Source: Rhodospirillaceae bacterium (lineage in GTDB: Bacteria > Pseudomonadota > Alphaproteobacteria > Rhodospirillales > Casp-alpha2). From it: a stretch of DNA of 50,646 nucleotides. The notes under the pieces were generated by a model. It searched no databases and was not told where the DNA came from. It was given only the letters and a program-made list of their open reading frames with translations. Positions 23,603 through 35,308 of the stretch are shown here, piece after piece (the stretch's first letter is position 1; each line of letters starts with the position of its first letter). Made by a program: the position numbers and the translations under genes. The stretch covers positions 17,483 through 68,128 of the forward strand of contig NZRL01000206.1 in NCBI GenBank assembly GCA_002696205.1, written 5' to 3'.

Positions 23603-24973
23603 GTGATTGAGCTTTCGGCCCGGGCAGTCCATCGTTGCCTGATGGCAAACCGCCTTTCCGCTTTCATCTTCGGCGAACCGGTCGCGGACCGGCTGCCCGC
23701 CCGCGTGCGTGAACGCATCGCCGCCCAACAGCAACAGAGCGAGAAGCTCATCAGTTGGGTGCAGATGGCCCTGGTCCTGCTGTTCGCCGGGCTCTGGCTG
23801 GCGGCACCCAAGGCCGGGATGAACCCGGATGTCGAACTGGTGCCCTACGCGCTGGGGTTCTATTTCGTGTTCACCTCGGTGCGCCTGATCGGCGCCTACC
23901 GCAATGCCCTGACGCGGCCGTTCCTGATGATCTCGGTGGTCATCGACATGGCCTTGCTGATGATCCTGATCTGGTCGTTCCATATCCAATACATGCAACC
24001 GGCGAGCTTCTATTTGAAGGCGCCGACGTTGATGTACGTCTTCATCTTCATCGGCCTGCGCACGCTGCGGTTCGAGCCGGGGTATATCGTCCTCGCCGGC
24101 GGCTCGGCGGCGGTCGGCTGGCTGGCCTTGATGGTCTATGCCATCCATTCGAATACCGAATACGCCCCCATGCTGACCCGCGACTACGTCGTTTACATGA
24201 CGTCGAACGCGATCCTGATCGGCGCCGAGATCGACAAGGTCGTCTCGATCCTGATGGTCACCGGCGTGCTGGCGATCGCCGTGCTGCGCGCGCAACGATC
24301 GCTCTACCGCGCGATCACCGAAAGCACGGCGGCCCAGGACCTGACCCGGTTCGTGTCCAAGGAAGTCGCCGCGCGCATCACCGGCGCCGACGAAGCGATC
24401 GAGCCCGGCGACGGCGAAAGCAAGGTCGCCTCGATCCTGTTCACGGATATCGAGGGCTTCTCGACGATTTCGGAATCCATGTCGCCCCAGGAACTGGCGT
24501 CCACGATCAATGCCTATTTCCAGGCCGTCGGCGAGGTCATCGCCCGCCACGGCGGGGTCATCCTGCTGTTCGAGGGCGATGCCATGCTGATCACCTTCAA
24601 CGCCGTCTCGCCGTCGGAAAACCATGCGACCCGGGCATTGGATTGCGCGCTCGACCTGCAACGGCTTTGCGATACCCGGACCTTCGGCGACGGCGTGCGC
24701 CTGCCGACCCGCTGCGGCGTCAACACGGGACCGGTCACGGTCGGCGCCCTCGGCACGGCGGAAAGCCTGACCTTCACCGTGCTGGGCGACAACGTGAACA
24801 TCGCCGCGCGCCTGGAACAATTGAACAAGCAATACGGCACCTACGTCATGTGCACGCAGGAAACCGTCAACGCCTGCCGCGGCGCCTACCAATTCGATTT
24901 CAAGGGAGAGATCACGGTCAAGGGCCGGGCGTCGGCCTGTCAGGTCTTCGCCGTCGCGGCGCCCGAGGACTGA
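23603..24973 (+). CDS. Membrane-bound class III adenylate/guanylate cyclase
   Basis: The 456-aa protein has about six membrane helices (roughly 52-70, 82-98, 107-126, 142-152, 160-180, 210-230) and a C-terminal cyclase domain (about 270-450). FTDIEGFST holds metal Asp D282, the second metal Asp is D326 in FEGDAMLITF, and LGDNVNIAARLEQLNKQYGT contains the transition-state Asn and Arg. The catalytic set looks complete, so the enzyme should make cAMP. The MASE-like membrane part probably senses a signal. The GTG at 23603 has GAGGGG upstream; ATG 23642 is an alternative start. It is a single gene, convergent with the HAD gene. Confidence 0.9.
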   Translation: MIELSARAVHRCLMANRLSAFIFGEPVADRLPARVRERIAAQQQQSEKLISWVQMALVLLFAGLWLAAPKAGMNPDVELVPYALGFYFVFTSVRLIGAYRNALTRPFLMISVVIDMALLMILIWSFHIQYMQPASFYLKAPTLMYVFIFIGLRTLRFEPGYIVLAGGSAAVGWLALMVYAIHSNTEYAPMLTRDYVVYMTSNAILIGAEIDKVVSILMVTGVLAIAVLRAQRSLYRAITESTAAQDLTRFVSKEVAARITGADEAIEPGDGESKVASILFTDIEGFSTISESMSPQELASTINAYFQAVGEVIARHGGVILLFEGDAMLITFNAVSPSENHATRALDCALDLQRLCDTRTFGDGVRLPTRCGVNTGPVTVGALGTAESLTFTVLGDNVNIAARLEQLNKQYGTYVMCTQETVNACRGAYQFDFKGEITVKGRASACQVFAVAAPED

Positions 24974-24989
24974 TCGGGCAGACGGGCCG

Positions 24990-25796
24990 TCAGCCGCCGC
25001 GCGCCGAAATCACCGCATCGACCGCTTCGGCGAACCCTTCGCCCGACGGCCCCGCCGTGACGAAGGCCGGTTCCGCATCCAGGCGGCCGGCGAATTCGGC
25101 GACGTTGGCGACCCCCACGGAATGGGGGAAGAATTCGAACAGCGGCGCGTCGTTGGGGCTGTCGCCCAGATAAAGCCACCGCGCCCGTTCGCCTTCGTCC
25201 GAAACATCGGCCTTGAACAATTCGCGCAGCACCAGGCAGGTCGTGGTCAGCTTGTCGTAGGGACCGAGCCAGCCGTTGACGTGAATGTTGGAATAGGTCG
25301 CGGTCATGCTCGCGGCCTCCATGATCGAGACGATCTTGAGAACCTGTTCCTGACCCAGCGCCGCCACGTCCTGGGCATGGTCGATGGCAAGATCGGTCTC
25401 GCGATATGCCTGATCGGCGGCGAGTGCCGCGCCCGGGACCTCGGCAATGATGGTCTCCAGCACTTTTTCGTACTGCGCCCAATGGGCCCGCCGTTCGTCG
25501 CGGGCCAGAATATGCAGATGCACCATGCGGCCGGTGTCCGGATGCAGGCGGAAGACGAAACCGCCCGATTCCCCGATCACCGCATCGACCGGCCAAGTCC
25601 GCGCCATGGCGTCGCAGGTTCCGGCGGCGGCGCCGGTGACGGCGACGACCTTGAGCCCCGCCATGCGGGCGCGCTCGAGTGCGGCCAGCGCCGTCGAGGT
25701 CACCTTGCCTTCGGTGGTCAGGGTGCCGTCCACATCGGTGATGATGCCGCGAATGTCGCGGCGGGCGTTTTCAGAAAGATCGCCGAGCGGCTTCAC
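24990..25796 (-). CDS. HAD superfamily (type IIB, Cof/MPGP-like) phosphatase
   Basis: The 268-aa protein has HAD motif I DVDGTLT with D21 and D23, a type II cap domain, and motif IV YLGDSPNDAPLFEFF. It resembles phosphoglycolate, sucrose-phosphate and mannosyl-3-phosphoglycerate phosphatases; the substrate is not readable. It starts with GTG at 25796, 12 bases after the pheT stop, so it is the last gene of the rpmI-rplT-pheS-pheT transcript. Such placement suggests housekeeping, perhaps repair or removal of a side-product phosphate, but that is a guess. Confidence 0.82.
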   Translation of the reverse strand: MKPLGDLSENARRDIRGIITDVDGTLTTEGKVTSTALAALERARMAGLKVVAVTGAAAGTCDAMARTWPVDAVIGESGGFVFRLHPDTGRMVHLHILARDERRAHWAQYEKVLETIIAEVPGAALAADQAYRETDLAIDHAQDVAALGQEQVLKIVSIMEAASMTATYSNIHVNGWLGPYDKLTTTCLVLRELFKADVSDEGERARWLYLGDSPNDAPLFEFFPHSVGVANVAEFAGRLDAEPAFVTAGPSGEGFAEAVDAVISARGG

Positions 25797-25808
25797 ACCA
25801 TCACCCGA

Positions 25809-28214
25809 TCAGCCGCGCAGCTCGCCGCCCGTGGCCTTGACCACGCTGGCGATGACCTTGTCGGCGACGGCGTCGATATCGGCGTCGGTGAGCGTCTTAT
25901 CGGCCGGCTGCAGAACCACGTTGATGGCCAGCGACTTCTTGCCTTCGCCCACGCCCTTGCCTTCGTACACATCGAACAGCGAGACGTCGACGATCAGGCC
26001 CTTTTCCGCCGCGAAGGCCGCCTTGATGACGCTGGCGGCTTCGACCCCGGCATCGACGACGAAGGCGAAGTCGCGGTTGACCGGCTGCAGCGCCGACAGG
26101 TTCAACCCGGCCTTGGCCGCCGATTTCTTCGCCTTGGCGGCGGGCAGGTTGTCGAAATAGATCTCGAAGCCGACCGCCGGTCCCTTGACGTCCAGCGCCT
26201 TGAGAACGGCCGGGTGCAATTCGCCGAAGGCGGCCAGCATCATCGGGCCCAGGCGCAAGGCGCCCGAGCGGCCCGGGTGATACCAGGCAGGGGCTTCCGC
26301 CGTGACCTGGGCGCGGTCGGCGGGCAGGCCGAGATCGGCCAGGACCGCCTGGGCGTCGGCCTTGGCGTCATAGGCGTCGACGTCGCGCGGCGGCGTCGCC
26401 CAATGGCGCGGGCCGGTCTTGCCGACACGGATGCCGGAGGCGACGGATTGCTGATCTTCCGGTTTCGATCCGGGGAACTGCGGGCCGACTTCGAACAGGC
26501 CCATGTCGCCGTAGCCGCGCGCCTGGTTCCGCGCGGCGGCGGCCAACAGGTTCGGCAGGATCGACGGGCGCATGACGTCCAGGTCCGACGAAATCGGATT
26601 GAGCAGGCGCATGGCGTCGTCGACGCCGCCGAACAGCTTGGCCTGCGTATCGGGCATGAAGGAATAGGTCACGGCCTCGACCAGACCACGGCCGGCCAGC
26701 AGACGGCGCGCCTGGGCGCGGCGGCGCTGCAGGGGGCTCAGGGCCAGTTCCGGCAGCGGTTCGTCCCGCGGCAGGCTGACGGCCGGGATGCGGTCGTAGC
26801 CATAGATGCGGACGACCTCTTCGACCAGGCAGGCCGGGCCTTCGATATCGGGGCGCCAGCTGGGCACCATCACGGTGACGCGGCTGCCCTGGTCGGATTG
26901 AATGGAGAAGCCCAAAGCTTCCAGGATGCGGCGGGCCTCGACGCTGTCGACTTCGGTGCCGCCCAGGGTCGCGACCTTGGCCAGATCGAAATCGAGGGTG
27001 TGGAACCACAAGGGATCGTCACCGGCGATCTCGACGTTGGAAACCTCGCCGCCGCAAAGATCCAGGATCATCCGTGTCGCGATTTCGCAGCCGTGCTTCA
27101 ACAGGGCCGGATCGACGCCGCGTTCGAACCGGTAGCGCGCATCGGTCTGCAGGTTCAGCTTGCGCCCGGTCATCGCCGTGCGCACGGGATCGAAATAGGC
27201 GACTTCCAGGAAGACGTTGACCGTCTCTCCGGTGCAGCCCGTCTCCAGCCCGCCGATCACCCCGGCGACGCCTTCCGCCCCCTTGTCGTCGGCGATCACC
27301 GTCATCTCGCCGTCGAGCTCGTACGTCTCGTCGTTGAGCGCCAGCAGCGTCTCGCCCGGCTTGGCGAGGCGGGCGTGGATATTGCCCGTCACCTTGTCGG
27401 CGTCGAAGACGTGCAGCGGACGGCCGTATTCGAAGGCGATGTAGTTGGTGATATCGACCAGGGCCGAGATCGGGCGCAGTCCGATGGCGAGCAGGCGGTC
27501 CTGCAGCCATTTCGGGCTGGGGCCGTTCTTGACGCCCTTGAAGTAGCGGCCGACGAACTGCGGGCAGGCGTCGGCGGTGTCGCCCGTGAAATCCAGGGAG
27601 ACCTTAATCGGGCTGTCGAAGGTGCCCGGGACCGGGGCCGCGTTCAGCGGCTTCAACGTGCCCAGGCCCGATGCCGCCAGGTCGCGGGCGATGCCGCGCA
27701 CGCCGAGGCAATCGCCCCGGTTCGGCGTGATCGCAATTTCGATGACCGGATCGGCCAGGCCCATGACGTCCACGGCGCGGTCGCCGATCTTGGCGTCGGC
27801 GGGCAGTTCGACGATGCCGTCGTGTTCGTCAGACAGGCCCATTTCCCGTTCCGACAGCAGCATGCCGCTGGACATCACGCCGCGGATTTCCGTCGGCTTC
27901 AGGGTGATGCCCGTGCCGGGCACGTAGGAGCCGGAGGGCGCGAAGACACCCTTCAAGCCCGTCCGCGCGTTGGGCGCACCGCAGACCAGTTCGACCGTTT
28001 CCGCGCCCGTGTTGACCTGACAGACCCGCAGGCGGTCGGCATCCGGATGCTGCTTGGCGTCCAGTACTTCGCCGACGACGAAGGTTTCCAGGCCCTGGGC
28101 CCGGTCGGTGACGGCTTCGACCTCGAGCCCGACCATGGTCAGGCGGTCGAGGATATCGTCCAGCGACGCATCGGTTTCCAGATGGTCCTTGAGCCAGCCG
28201 AGGGTGAATTTCAT
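25809..28214 (-). CDS. pheT: Phenylalanyl-tRNA synthetase beta subunit
   Basis: The 801-aa subunit forms the alpha2-beta2 PheRS that charges tRNA-Phe and edits mischarged Tyr. Domains in order are the N-terminal piece ([20 protein letters not shown]), an EMAP-like tRNA-binding domain ([28 protein letters not shown]), the B3/4 editing domain ([11 protein letters not shown]), B5 ([14 protein letters not shown]), a catalytic-like core ([21 protein letters not shown]) and the C-terminal ferredoxin-fold anticodon-binding domain ([19 protein letters not shown]). Length is normal. Its start overlaps the pheS stop by four bases, coupling the subunits. Confidence 0.98.
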   Translation of the reverse strand: MKFTLGWLKDHLETDASLDDILDRLTMVGLEVEAVTDRAQGLETFVVGEVLDAKQHPDADRLRVCQVNTGAETVELVCGAPNARTGLKGVFAPSGSYVPGTGITLKPTEIRGVMSSGMLLSEREMGLSDEHDGIVELPADAKIGDRAVDVMGLADPVIEIAITPNRGDCLGVRGIARDLAASGLGTLKPLNAAPVPGTFDSPIKVSLDFTGDTADACPQFVGRYFKGVKNGPSPKWLQDRLLAIGLRPISALVDITNYIAFEYGRPLHVFDADKVTGNIHARLAKPGETLLALNDETYELDGEMTVIADDKGAEGVAGVIGGLETGCTGETVNVFLEVAYFDPVRTAMTGRKLNLQTDARYRFERGVDPALLKHGCEIATRMILDLCGGEVSNVEIAGDDPLWFHTLDFDLAKVATLGGTEVDSVEARRILEALGFSIQSDQGSRVTVMVPSWRPDIEGPACLVEEVVRIYGYDRIPAVSLPRDEPLPELALSPLQRRRAQARRLLAGRGLVEAVTYSFMPDTQAKLFGGVDDAMRLLNPISSDLDVMRPSILPNLLAAAARNQARGYGDMGLFEVGPQFPGSKPEDQQSVASGIRVGKTGPRHWATPPRDVDAYDAKADAQAVLADLGLPADRAQVTAEAPAWYHPGRSGALRLGPMMLAAFGELHPAVLKALDVKGPAVGFEIYFDNLPAAKAKKSAAKAGLNLSALQPVNRDFAFVVDAGVEAASVIKAAFAAEKGLIVDVSLFDVYEGKGVGEGKKSLAINVVLQPADKTLTDADIDAVADKVIASVVKATGGELRG

Positions 28215-29296
28215 CGGTTCAGCCCCCCGGTCAAGCTGGGCATGTCGAGCGAGGCGAACCCGTAATGGCGCAGCCAGCGCAGGTCCGATTCATAGAAGGT
28301 GCGCAGGTCGGGCACGCCGTATTTCAGCATGGCCATGCGCTCGACCCCCATGCCGAAGGCGAAGCCCTGGTACTTGTCGGGATCGATGCCGCAATTTCTG
28401 AGCACGTTCGGATTGACCATGCCGGAGCCGAGAATTTCCAACCAATCGCCGCCGCGCCCGATCTTCAATTCGCCGCCTTCGCGGGAACAGCCGATATCGA
28501 CCTCGGCCGAGGGTTCGGTGAACGGAAAATAGCTGGGCCGGAACCGGACCGGCAGATCGTCCATGCCGAAAAAGGCGCGGAGGAATTCCTCCAGGCAGCC
28601 TTTCAGATGACCCATATGGGTCTTCTCGTCGACCATCAGGGCTTCGACCTGATGGAACATCGGCGAATGGGTGGCGTCGTAATCGCAGCGATAGGTGCGG
28701 CCCGGCACGATCACGCGGAACGGCGGCTCGCCGTTCTGCATGGTGCGGATCTGCACCGGCGAGGTATGGGTGCGCAGCACCAGACGGCCCTCATCGCATT
28801 CGCCGTCCGGCGCGGGCAGATAGAAGGTGTCATGGTCCTGGCGGGCCGGATGGTCGGCCGGAATGTTGAGGGCGGTGAAGTTGTGCCAATCGTCTTCGAC
28901 GTCGGGACCTTCGGCGACCTTGAAGCCCATGGTGCCCAGGACGGCGACGATCTCCTCGATGACCTGACTGATCGGATGGATGCGGCCCATCTCTTCCGGG
29001 CGCACCGGCAGGGTCACGTCGATCTTTTCCTCGGCCAGGCGGGCGTCCAGCGCCGCCCCCTCCATCGAGGCCTTGCGGGCGTCGATGGCGTCGGCCACGG
29101 AATCCTTGAGCGCGTTCAGCGCCTGGCCCGTCTCGCGGCGTTGGTCCGGGTCGAGACCGCCCAGGCCCTTCATCTGATCGGTGATGCGGCCCTTCTTGCC
29201 CAGGGCCGAAACGCGCACCTGTTCCAGCGCATCCAGGTCCGCCGCCGCCTCGACGGCGGCAAGAAGTTCCTCACGGAGCTTTTCGACACTCTCCAT
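28211..29296 (-). CDS. pheS: Phenylalanyl-tRNA synthetase alpha subunit
   Basis: The 361-aa catalytic subunit has the N-terminal coiled-coil ([40 protein letters not shown]) and the class II core. Motif 2 region is [20 protein letters not shown] with [35 protein letters not shown] and motif 3 [18 protein letters not shown] follow. All expected features are present. It lies 69 bases after rplT on the same strand, and a hairpin occupies that gap. Confidence 0.98.
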   Translation of the reverse strand: MESVEKLREELLAAVEAAADLDALEQVRVSALGKKGRITDQMKGLGGLDPDQRRETGQALNALKDSVADAIDARKASMEGAALDARLAEEKIDVTLPVRPEEMGRIHPISQVIEEIVAVLGTMGFKVAEGPDVEDDWHNFTALNIPADHPARQDHDTFYLPAPDGECDEGRLVLRTHTSPVQIRTMQNGEPPFRVIVPGRTYRCDYDATHSPMFHQVEALMVDEKTHMGHLKGCLEEFLRAFFGMDDLPVRFRPSYFPFTEPSAEVDIGCSREGGELKIGRGGDWLEILGSGMVNPNVLRNCGIDPDKYQGFAFGMGVERMAMLKYGVPDLRTFYESDLRWLRHYGFASLDMPSLTGGLNR

Positions 29297-29325
29297 GGCC
29301 GCGCCTCATCTTTGTTCGATTGGGT

Positions 29326-29351
29326 GCCGGCGCCGTTTGACGGGCGCCGGC
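29326..29351. other. GC-rich hairpin between rplT and pheS
   Basis: GCCGGCGCC (29326-29334) and GGCGCCGGC (29343-29351) form a 9-bp stem with an 8-nt loop. It sits where enteric bacteria have a pheST attenuator, but there is no U-tract and no Phe-rich leader peptide, so it may only tune expression or mRNA ends. Confidence 0.4.
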
Positions 29352-29365
29352 CGGCAGTGAATCGG

Positions 29366-29725
29366 TTAGTTGCCGAGGGCGGCCTGGGCCTGTTCCACCA
29401 GCGACTTAAAAGCTTCCGGTTCGCGCACCGCCAGATCGGAAAGGACCTTGCGGTCCAGTTCGATCCCGGCCTTGGTCAGGCCGTTCATGAACTGGGAATA
29501 GGTCAGACCGTGCTCGCGCACACCCGCGTTGATACGGGTGATCCAAAGACGGCGGAAGGTCCGCTTCTTGTTGCGGCGGTCGCGGTAGGCGTATTGCAGC
29601 CCTTTTTCGACCTTTTCCAGCGAAATGCGGAAGTTGTTCTTGTTACGGCCGCGATAACCCTTCGCGCGGTCGACGACTTTCTTGTGGCGGGCGTGCGCGG
29701 TGACGCCGCGAGTAACTCGTGCCAT
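29366..29725 (-). CDS. rplT: 50S ribosomal protein L20
   Basis: The 119-aa basic protein matches L20 throughout: [77 protein letters not shown]20 binds 23S rRNA early in 50S assembly and in other bacteria represses its own operon. It lies 35 bases downstream of rpmI on the same strand. Confidence 0.99.
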   Translation of the reverse strand: MARVTRGVTAHARHKKVVDRAKGYRGRNKNNFRISLEKVEKGLQYAYRDRRNKKRTFRRLWITRINAGVREHGLTYSQFMNGLTKAGIELDRKVLSDLAVREPEAFKSLVEQAQAALGN

Positions 29726-29760
29726 TGTCCAGCTCTCCTAAATCTAAAAGTAACGCGGCG

Positions 29761-29958
29761 TTACAGGTACGGCGCGAAGGACTTGATCTGGCGCGCGTTC
29801 GTCGCGTCCAGGACCATCGTGCCGCGTGCCTTGCGCTTCATCTTGGTGGAGCGCTTGCGCAGGTTGTGGCGCTTAAAGGCGAAATTGCCGCGCACCTTGC
29901 CGGAACCGGTTACCTTGAACCGGCCCTTGGTGCTGGACTTGGTCTTCAGCTTGGGCAT
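29761..29958 (-). CDS. rpmI: 50S ribosomal protein L35
   Basis: The 65-aa protein is L35: MPKLKTKSSTKGRFKVTGSG, KVRGNFAFKRHNLRKRSTKM, KRKARGTMVL. It is the first gene of the rpmI-rplT-pheS-pheT operon. In many bacteria infC precedes it directly; here infC is about 29 kb away on the other strand. The 29959-30166 region upstream holds its promoter, which I could not pin down. Confidence 0.99.
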   Translation of the reverse strand: MPKLKTKSSTKGRFKVTGSGKVRGNFAFKRHNLRKRSTKMKRKARGTMVLDATNARQIKSFAPYL

Positions 29959-30166
29959 TTCGACATCCTTTCATATATGCCGCGCCGGAAAGGCCGGAAG
30001 CGGCAAACTATTGGTCTATGGTCGTTTAAGAGCGGCCAGGCATGCCCTTTACAAAGCCATGCCGCTCGGTCGAGCCGCGGGTTATAGCGCCGGGAGGGCC
30101 GGGATGCAAGTGCCGCCGCGGGTTTTAGGGACGGGAATTCAGGGTGGGTTCCGGAAGGACAGAAGC

Positions 30167-30898
30167 CTATTCGATGATCGTCACGCCGCCGCGGAACGAG
30201 AAGGTCCCCGATTTGGACATGCCGACGATGATGCAGCCGTCGCCCTGGTTAAAGATCTGCCAGCCGCGCAGCAGGATCGCCTGTCCCGCCGGAATGGGAT
30301 GCAGCTTTTGCGCGCCGCCCAGGTGCTCGATGACGCCCTTTCCATTGGCATCGGAGGTCAGGAAATAACGCCCGGATTTGTCGGCGTTGAACTGAGCCTT
30401 TTGGCAGACGTAGACGTGCCGCGCGTGATGCGACATGCGCTCCATGTAGGCGACGGCCTTGGCGAACTGAATGCAGCGTTCGGTGACCTCTTCGTCCGAT
30501 GCGAATTTGGACAAACCGACCAGCTGGCGTTGGGTGAATTCCGTGTACACGATCCCGGCCGGGATGCGGTACTGCTCCTTGATCTGGGCGCAGGCGTCAA
30601 AATCCGAGACCTTGAAGCCTTCCTTCGCCGCCCGTTTGGCGAACTTATTGGCCTTTGCCGCCAATTCCTTGGCCTTGCGGTCGAGCGCCGCCTGGCTGTC
30701 CTGTGCGACATGCCCCAGGACCTGATAGGCGTACCAGCCTAAAAGGCCCGTCGCCGGCAGCACGAACAACAGCACGATGCCCCAGACAAACCCCTTGCCC
30801 AGGCCCTTTTTCTTGCCGTTTCCCTTGCCTTTGCCTTTGCCAGCCGCTTTCGGTTTGGCCGCGGCATCGGGACCGCCCGGTTTCTCTTCTTCAGCCAT
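30167..30898 (-). CDS. Unknown membrane-anchored protein with Lys/Gly-rich cytoplasmic tail
   Basis: I do not recognise this 243-aa protein. Residues about 1-37 are a low-complexity Lys/Gly/Ala tail (KPKAAGKGKGKGNGKKKGLG), then one membrane helix (about 38-60: FVWGIVLLFVLPATGLLGWY). An Ala/Lys-rich, coiled-coil-like segment (about 70-95) and a globular domain follow, including FDACAQIKEQYRIPAGIVYT, ERCIQFAKAVAYMERMSHHA and CQKAQFNADKSGRYFL. Three cysteines (ACAQ, ERCI, VCQK) could form a disulfide in the periplasm. The neighbours (rpmI operon upstream end, cbiB divergent) give no clue to its job. Confidence 0.7.
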   Translation of the reverse strand: MAEEEKPGGPDAAAKPKAAGKGKGKGNGKKKGLGKGFVWGIVLLFVLPATGLLGWYAYQVLGHVAQDSQAALDRKAKELAAKANKFAKRAAKEGFKVSDFDACAQIKEQYRIPAGIVYTEFTQRQLVGLSKFASDEEVTERCIQFAKAVAYMERMSHHARHVYVCQKAQFNADKSGRYFLTSDANGKGVIEHLGGAQKLHPIPAGQAILLRGWQIFNQGDGCIIVGMSKSGTFSFRGGVTIIE

Positions 30899-31145
30899 GT
30901 TTTCGCACCACTAAAAAGGAATTCCCTGCACGGGCCCGTCGCCCGCCGCCCTGGACCACACGGCCCAATGGAATTGCGGCGGTAACGTATTAGACGACCC
31001 TTACCCTATCCTGAACGGCCGGACAATGCAGCCTCGGCGTCCGCCCGAAACGCACGCAAGACACATGCCAAGCGATAAATGAGGTCGCTCGGTAGGACCG
31101 GCGTTTGTTGACCGGGACGGGGCGCCGCCCCATTCTGCCCCGGCT

Positions 31146-32162
31146 ATGCTGTTGCTCAATCTCATCGGCGCCGGGGACCAGGCCTTCGACCCCCTGATCC
31201 TGCTGTTGCTTGCCATCGTTCTGGACGCCTATCTGGGAGACACGCCCTGGCTGTTCAAGCGCGCGCGCCATCCCGTGGCCGTTCTGGGATCGCTGATCGA
31301 TTGGTTCGATCGCAAGCTGAACCGCGACAAACGCCCGGAAATGGACCGCGCGATCCGGGGGGCGGTAACCGTCCTGGCCGTGACCGGCATCACCGGGGGA
31401 ATCGGCGTCGGCATCGCCTGGCTGTCCTTCGCCCATCCGTTGGGCTGGACGATCGAGCTGTTCTGCGTGGTTCTCTTGTTGGCGCAGCGGGGGCTCTACG
31501 ACCATGTCCGGGCGGTCAAAAAGGGCCTGGAGGAAAACCTGGAGGCCGGGCGCGACGCCGTCTCCCACATCGTCGGCCGCGATCCGGCGCAATTGGACGG
31601 CCCGGGCGTCGCCCGCGCGGCCATCGAATCGGCGGCCGAGAACTTCGGCGACGGGGTCGTCGCCCCCGTCTTCTATTATGTGCTGTTCGGCGCGCCCGGC
31701 CTGTTCATCTACAAGGCCGTCAACACCATGGATTCGATGATCGGCCACCGAACGCCGAAATACCGGGCCTTCGGCATGACGGCGGCGCGGCTGGACGACG
31801 TGCTGAACCTGATCCCCGCGCGGCTTTCGGGGCTGTTCATCTGTATCGGCGCTGCCTTCGCGCCGGGCGGGCGGCCCTGGCGGGCGATCAAGACCATGCT
31901 GCGCGATGCGGGCAAGCACCGGTCGATGAACGCCGGCTGGCCGGAGGGGGCGATGGCGGGGGCGCTCGACCTCGCACTCGCCGGGCCGCGGCGGTACGCC
32001 CATGAAATCGCCCGCGATCCCTGGATCGGCGACGGCCGGGCCCAGGCGACGGCCCAGGACATCGGCCGCGCGCTTTATCTTTATGCCGTCGCCTGCCTGA
32101 TCAATGCGGGCTGGGTCGCCGCCGTGGCGATCGTCCGCTTCGCCCAACCCGGCGGCGGCTGA
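31146..32162 (+). CDS. cbiB: Adenosylcobinamide-phosphate synthase CbiB/CobD
   Basis: This 338-aa integral membrane enzyme attaches the aminopropanol-phosphate arm to adenosylcobyric acid in cobalamin synthesis. Family signatures are [93 protein letters not shown] and [13 protein letters not shown]. Several membrane helices are evident. The ATG at 31146 has a weak ribosome-binding site. No other cobalamin genes or B12 riboswitch are seen in the 30899-31145 gap. The product serves the methylmalonyl-CoA mutase encoded elsewhere in this window. Confidence 0.95.
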   Translation: MLLLNLIGAGDQAFDPLILLLLAIVLDAYLGDTPWLFKRARHPVAVLGSLIDWFDRKLNRDKRPEMDRAIRGAVTVLAVTGITGGIGVGIAWLSFAHPLGWTIELFCVVLLLAQRGLYDHVRAVKKGLEENLEAGRDAVSHIVGRDPAQLDGPGVARAAIESAAENFGDGVVAPVFYYVLFGAPGLFIYKAVNTMDSMIGHRTPKYRAFGMTAARLDDVLNLIPARLSGLFICIGAAFAPGGRPWRAIKTMLRDAGKHRSMNAGWPEGAMAGALDLALAGPRRYAHEIARDPWIGDGRAQATAQDIGRALYLYAVACLINAGWVAAVAIVRFAQPGGG

Positions 32163-32298
32163 CGCAAGAACCTTTCCCCAACCCAGCGCCGGAAACTGGC
32201 CGTTGCCGCCCGCCGCCCGGCCATGCAGAATGCGCGAAACCATCAACAAGACAACAAGACCCGGCAGCAAGACCGGCCAGGGAGCACATCCGACCGCC

Positions 32299-34269
<1,971 letters not shown>

Positions 34270-34271
34270 TT

Positions 34272-35186
34272 TCAGGTGCCCGGCCGGCCGGGCCGGGCCT
34301 GGAAATCCGCGACCTCGGCCATCAGCCAGTCCCGGAACGCCCGGATTTCCGGCCGCTCGGACCGGCCCGGCGCGGTGACCAGGTAGTAAGCCGGGGTCAG
34401 CGTCAGGGACGGGCCGAAAGGCACGACCAGCCGCCCCGCCTCGATATCGTCGGCGGCCAGGGACCAGCGGCCGAGCGCCCCCCCCGCCCCGGCCAGGGCC
34501 GCCTGCAGAACGTTTTCCGACGCCGTGAACCGGGGGCCGCCGGCGCTGTCGACCTGGGGCGCGCCCGCCGCCGCCAGCCAGGTCCGCCAATCGGGGGCCA
34601 GCGGATCGAAGGTCATGGAATCGTCGTGCAACAAGGTCACCCGGCCGAGATCACCGGGCCCCGCGAGCGGCGGGCCATGTTCCAACAGCGCCGGCGCGGC
34701 CAGGGGTACGATCGTTTCTTCGAACAAGCGCACCGTTTCCAGGCCGGGGTAATCGCCCATGCCGAACCGCACGGCCAGATCCGCCTCGCCCGCCAAGAGG
34801 TCCGCATAATCCCGGGTCGCCACGATCTGCACCTGAACATCCGCCGGGCCCCGGTCGAGGCGCGGGATCAGCCATTTCATGGCAAAGGACGGCACGACGC
34901 TGACGACCAGGGGCCCGGTCTTGGGCGGTCGTGCCGCATCCATCGCGGCGACCATTTCATCGAATCCCCGCCTCAGACCGGGATAGGCCCGCCGCGCCGC
35001 CGCCGTCGGGACCACCGCGCGCGCCTCCCGCCGGAATAGGACAACGCCCAGGTGGTCCTCCAGGCTTTTGATCTGATGGCTGACCGCCGAGGGCGTGACG
35101 TGCAGTTCCTCGGCCGCGGCGGCAAAGCTTTCATGGCGACAGGCGGCCTCGAAGGCACGGAGCGATGTCAGAGGTGGCAGACGCAT
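34272..35186 (-). CDS. LysR family regulator, GcvA-like
   Basis: The 304-aa protein has an N-terminal winged HTH ([51 protein letters not shown]) and a periplasmic-binding-protein-like effector domain. The [13 protein letters not shown] start is the GcvA subgroup. It is divergent from the enoyl-CoA hydratase gene, with a T-N11-A palindrome in between, so it probably controls that pair and itself. A similar paralogue lies at 37185-38105. Confidence 0.92.
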   Translation of the reverse strand: MRLPPLTSLRAFEAACRHESFAAAAEELHVTPSAVSHQIKSLEDHLGVVLFRREARAVVPTAAARRAYPGLRRGFDEMVAAMDAARPPKTGPLVVSVVPSFAMKWLIPRLDRGPADVQVQIVATRDYADLLAGEADLAVRFGMGDYPGLETVRLFEETIVPLAAPALLEHGPPLAGPGDLGRVTLLHDDSMTFDPLAPDWRTWLAAAGAPQVDSAGGPRFTASENVLQAALAGAGGALGRWSLAADDIEAGRLVVPFGPSLTLTPAYYLVTAPGRSERPEIRAFRDWLMAEVADFQARPGRPGT

Positions 35187-35278
35187 GGCAAAGATGAAAT
35201 TTATTTGGCCAATGAGTGAATTTTACGCGTTTGCTGCGCTGTAATTCGCGCAGTTATAGCTGACGGCCGACCCTTTAG

Positions 35279-35291
35279 TGAAATTAATTCA
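35279..35291. promoter_or_regulatory. Candidate LysR-type operator (T-N11-A)
   Basis: TGAAATTAATTCA has TGAA and TTCA as inverted ends and satisfies the T-N11-A pattern of LysR operators. It lies in the AT-rich gap between the divergent LysR (start 35186) and enoyl-CoA hydratase (start 35309) genes. It is close to the hydratase start, so it could overlap that promoter. Confidence 0.4.
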
Positions 35292-35308
35292 TTGAGAAGG
35301 AATGCCCC

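Noticed and set aside
25122-28265. 1047-codon open frame on the plus strand
   Set aside because: It lies exactly opposite the HAD phosphatase and pheT genes, and its Asp/His/Gln/Arg-rich sequence is the usual antisense shadow of a GC-rich gene.
28265-30742. 825-codon plus-strand frame across pheS, rplT and rpmI
   Set aside because: It crosses three certain minus-strand genes and their gaps, with shadow composition.
30899-31145. Cobalamin riboswitch ahead of cbiB
   Set aside because: I looked for the B12 box and its flanking conserved pieces and did not find them.
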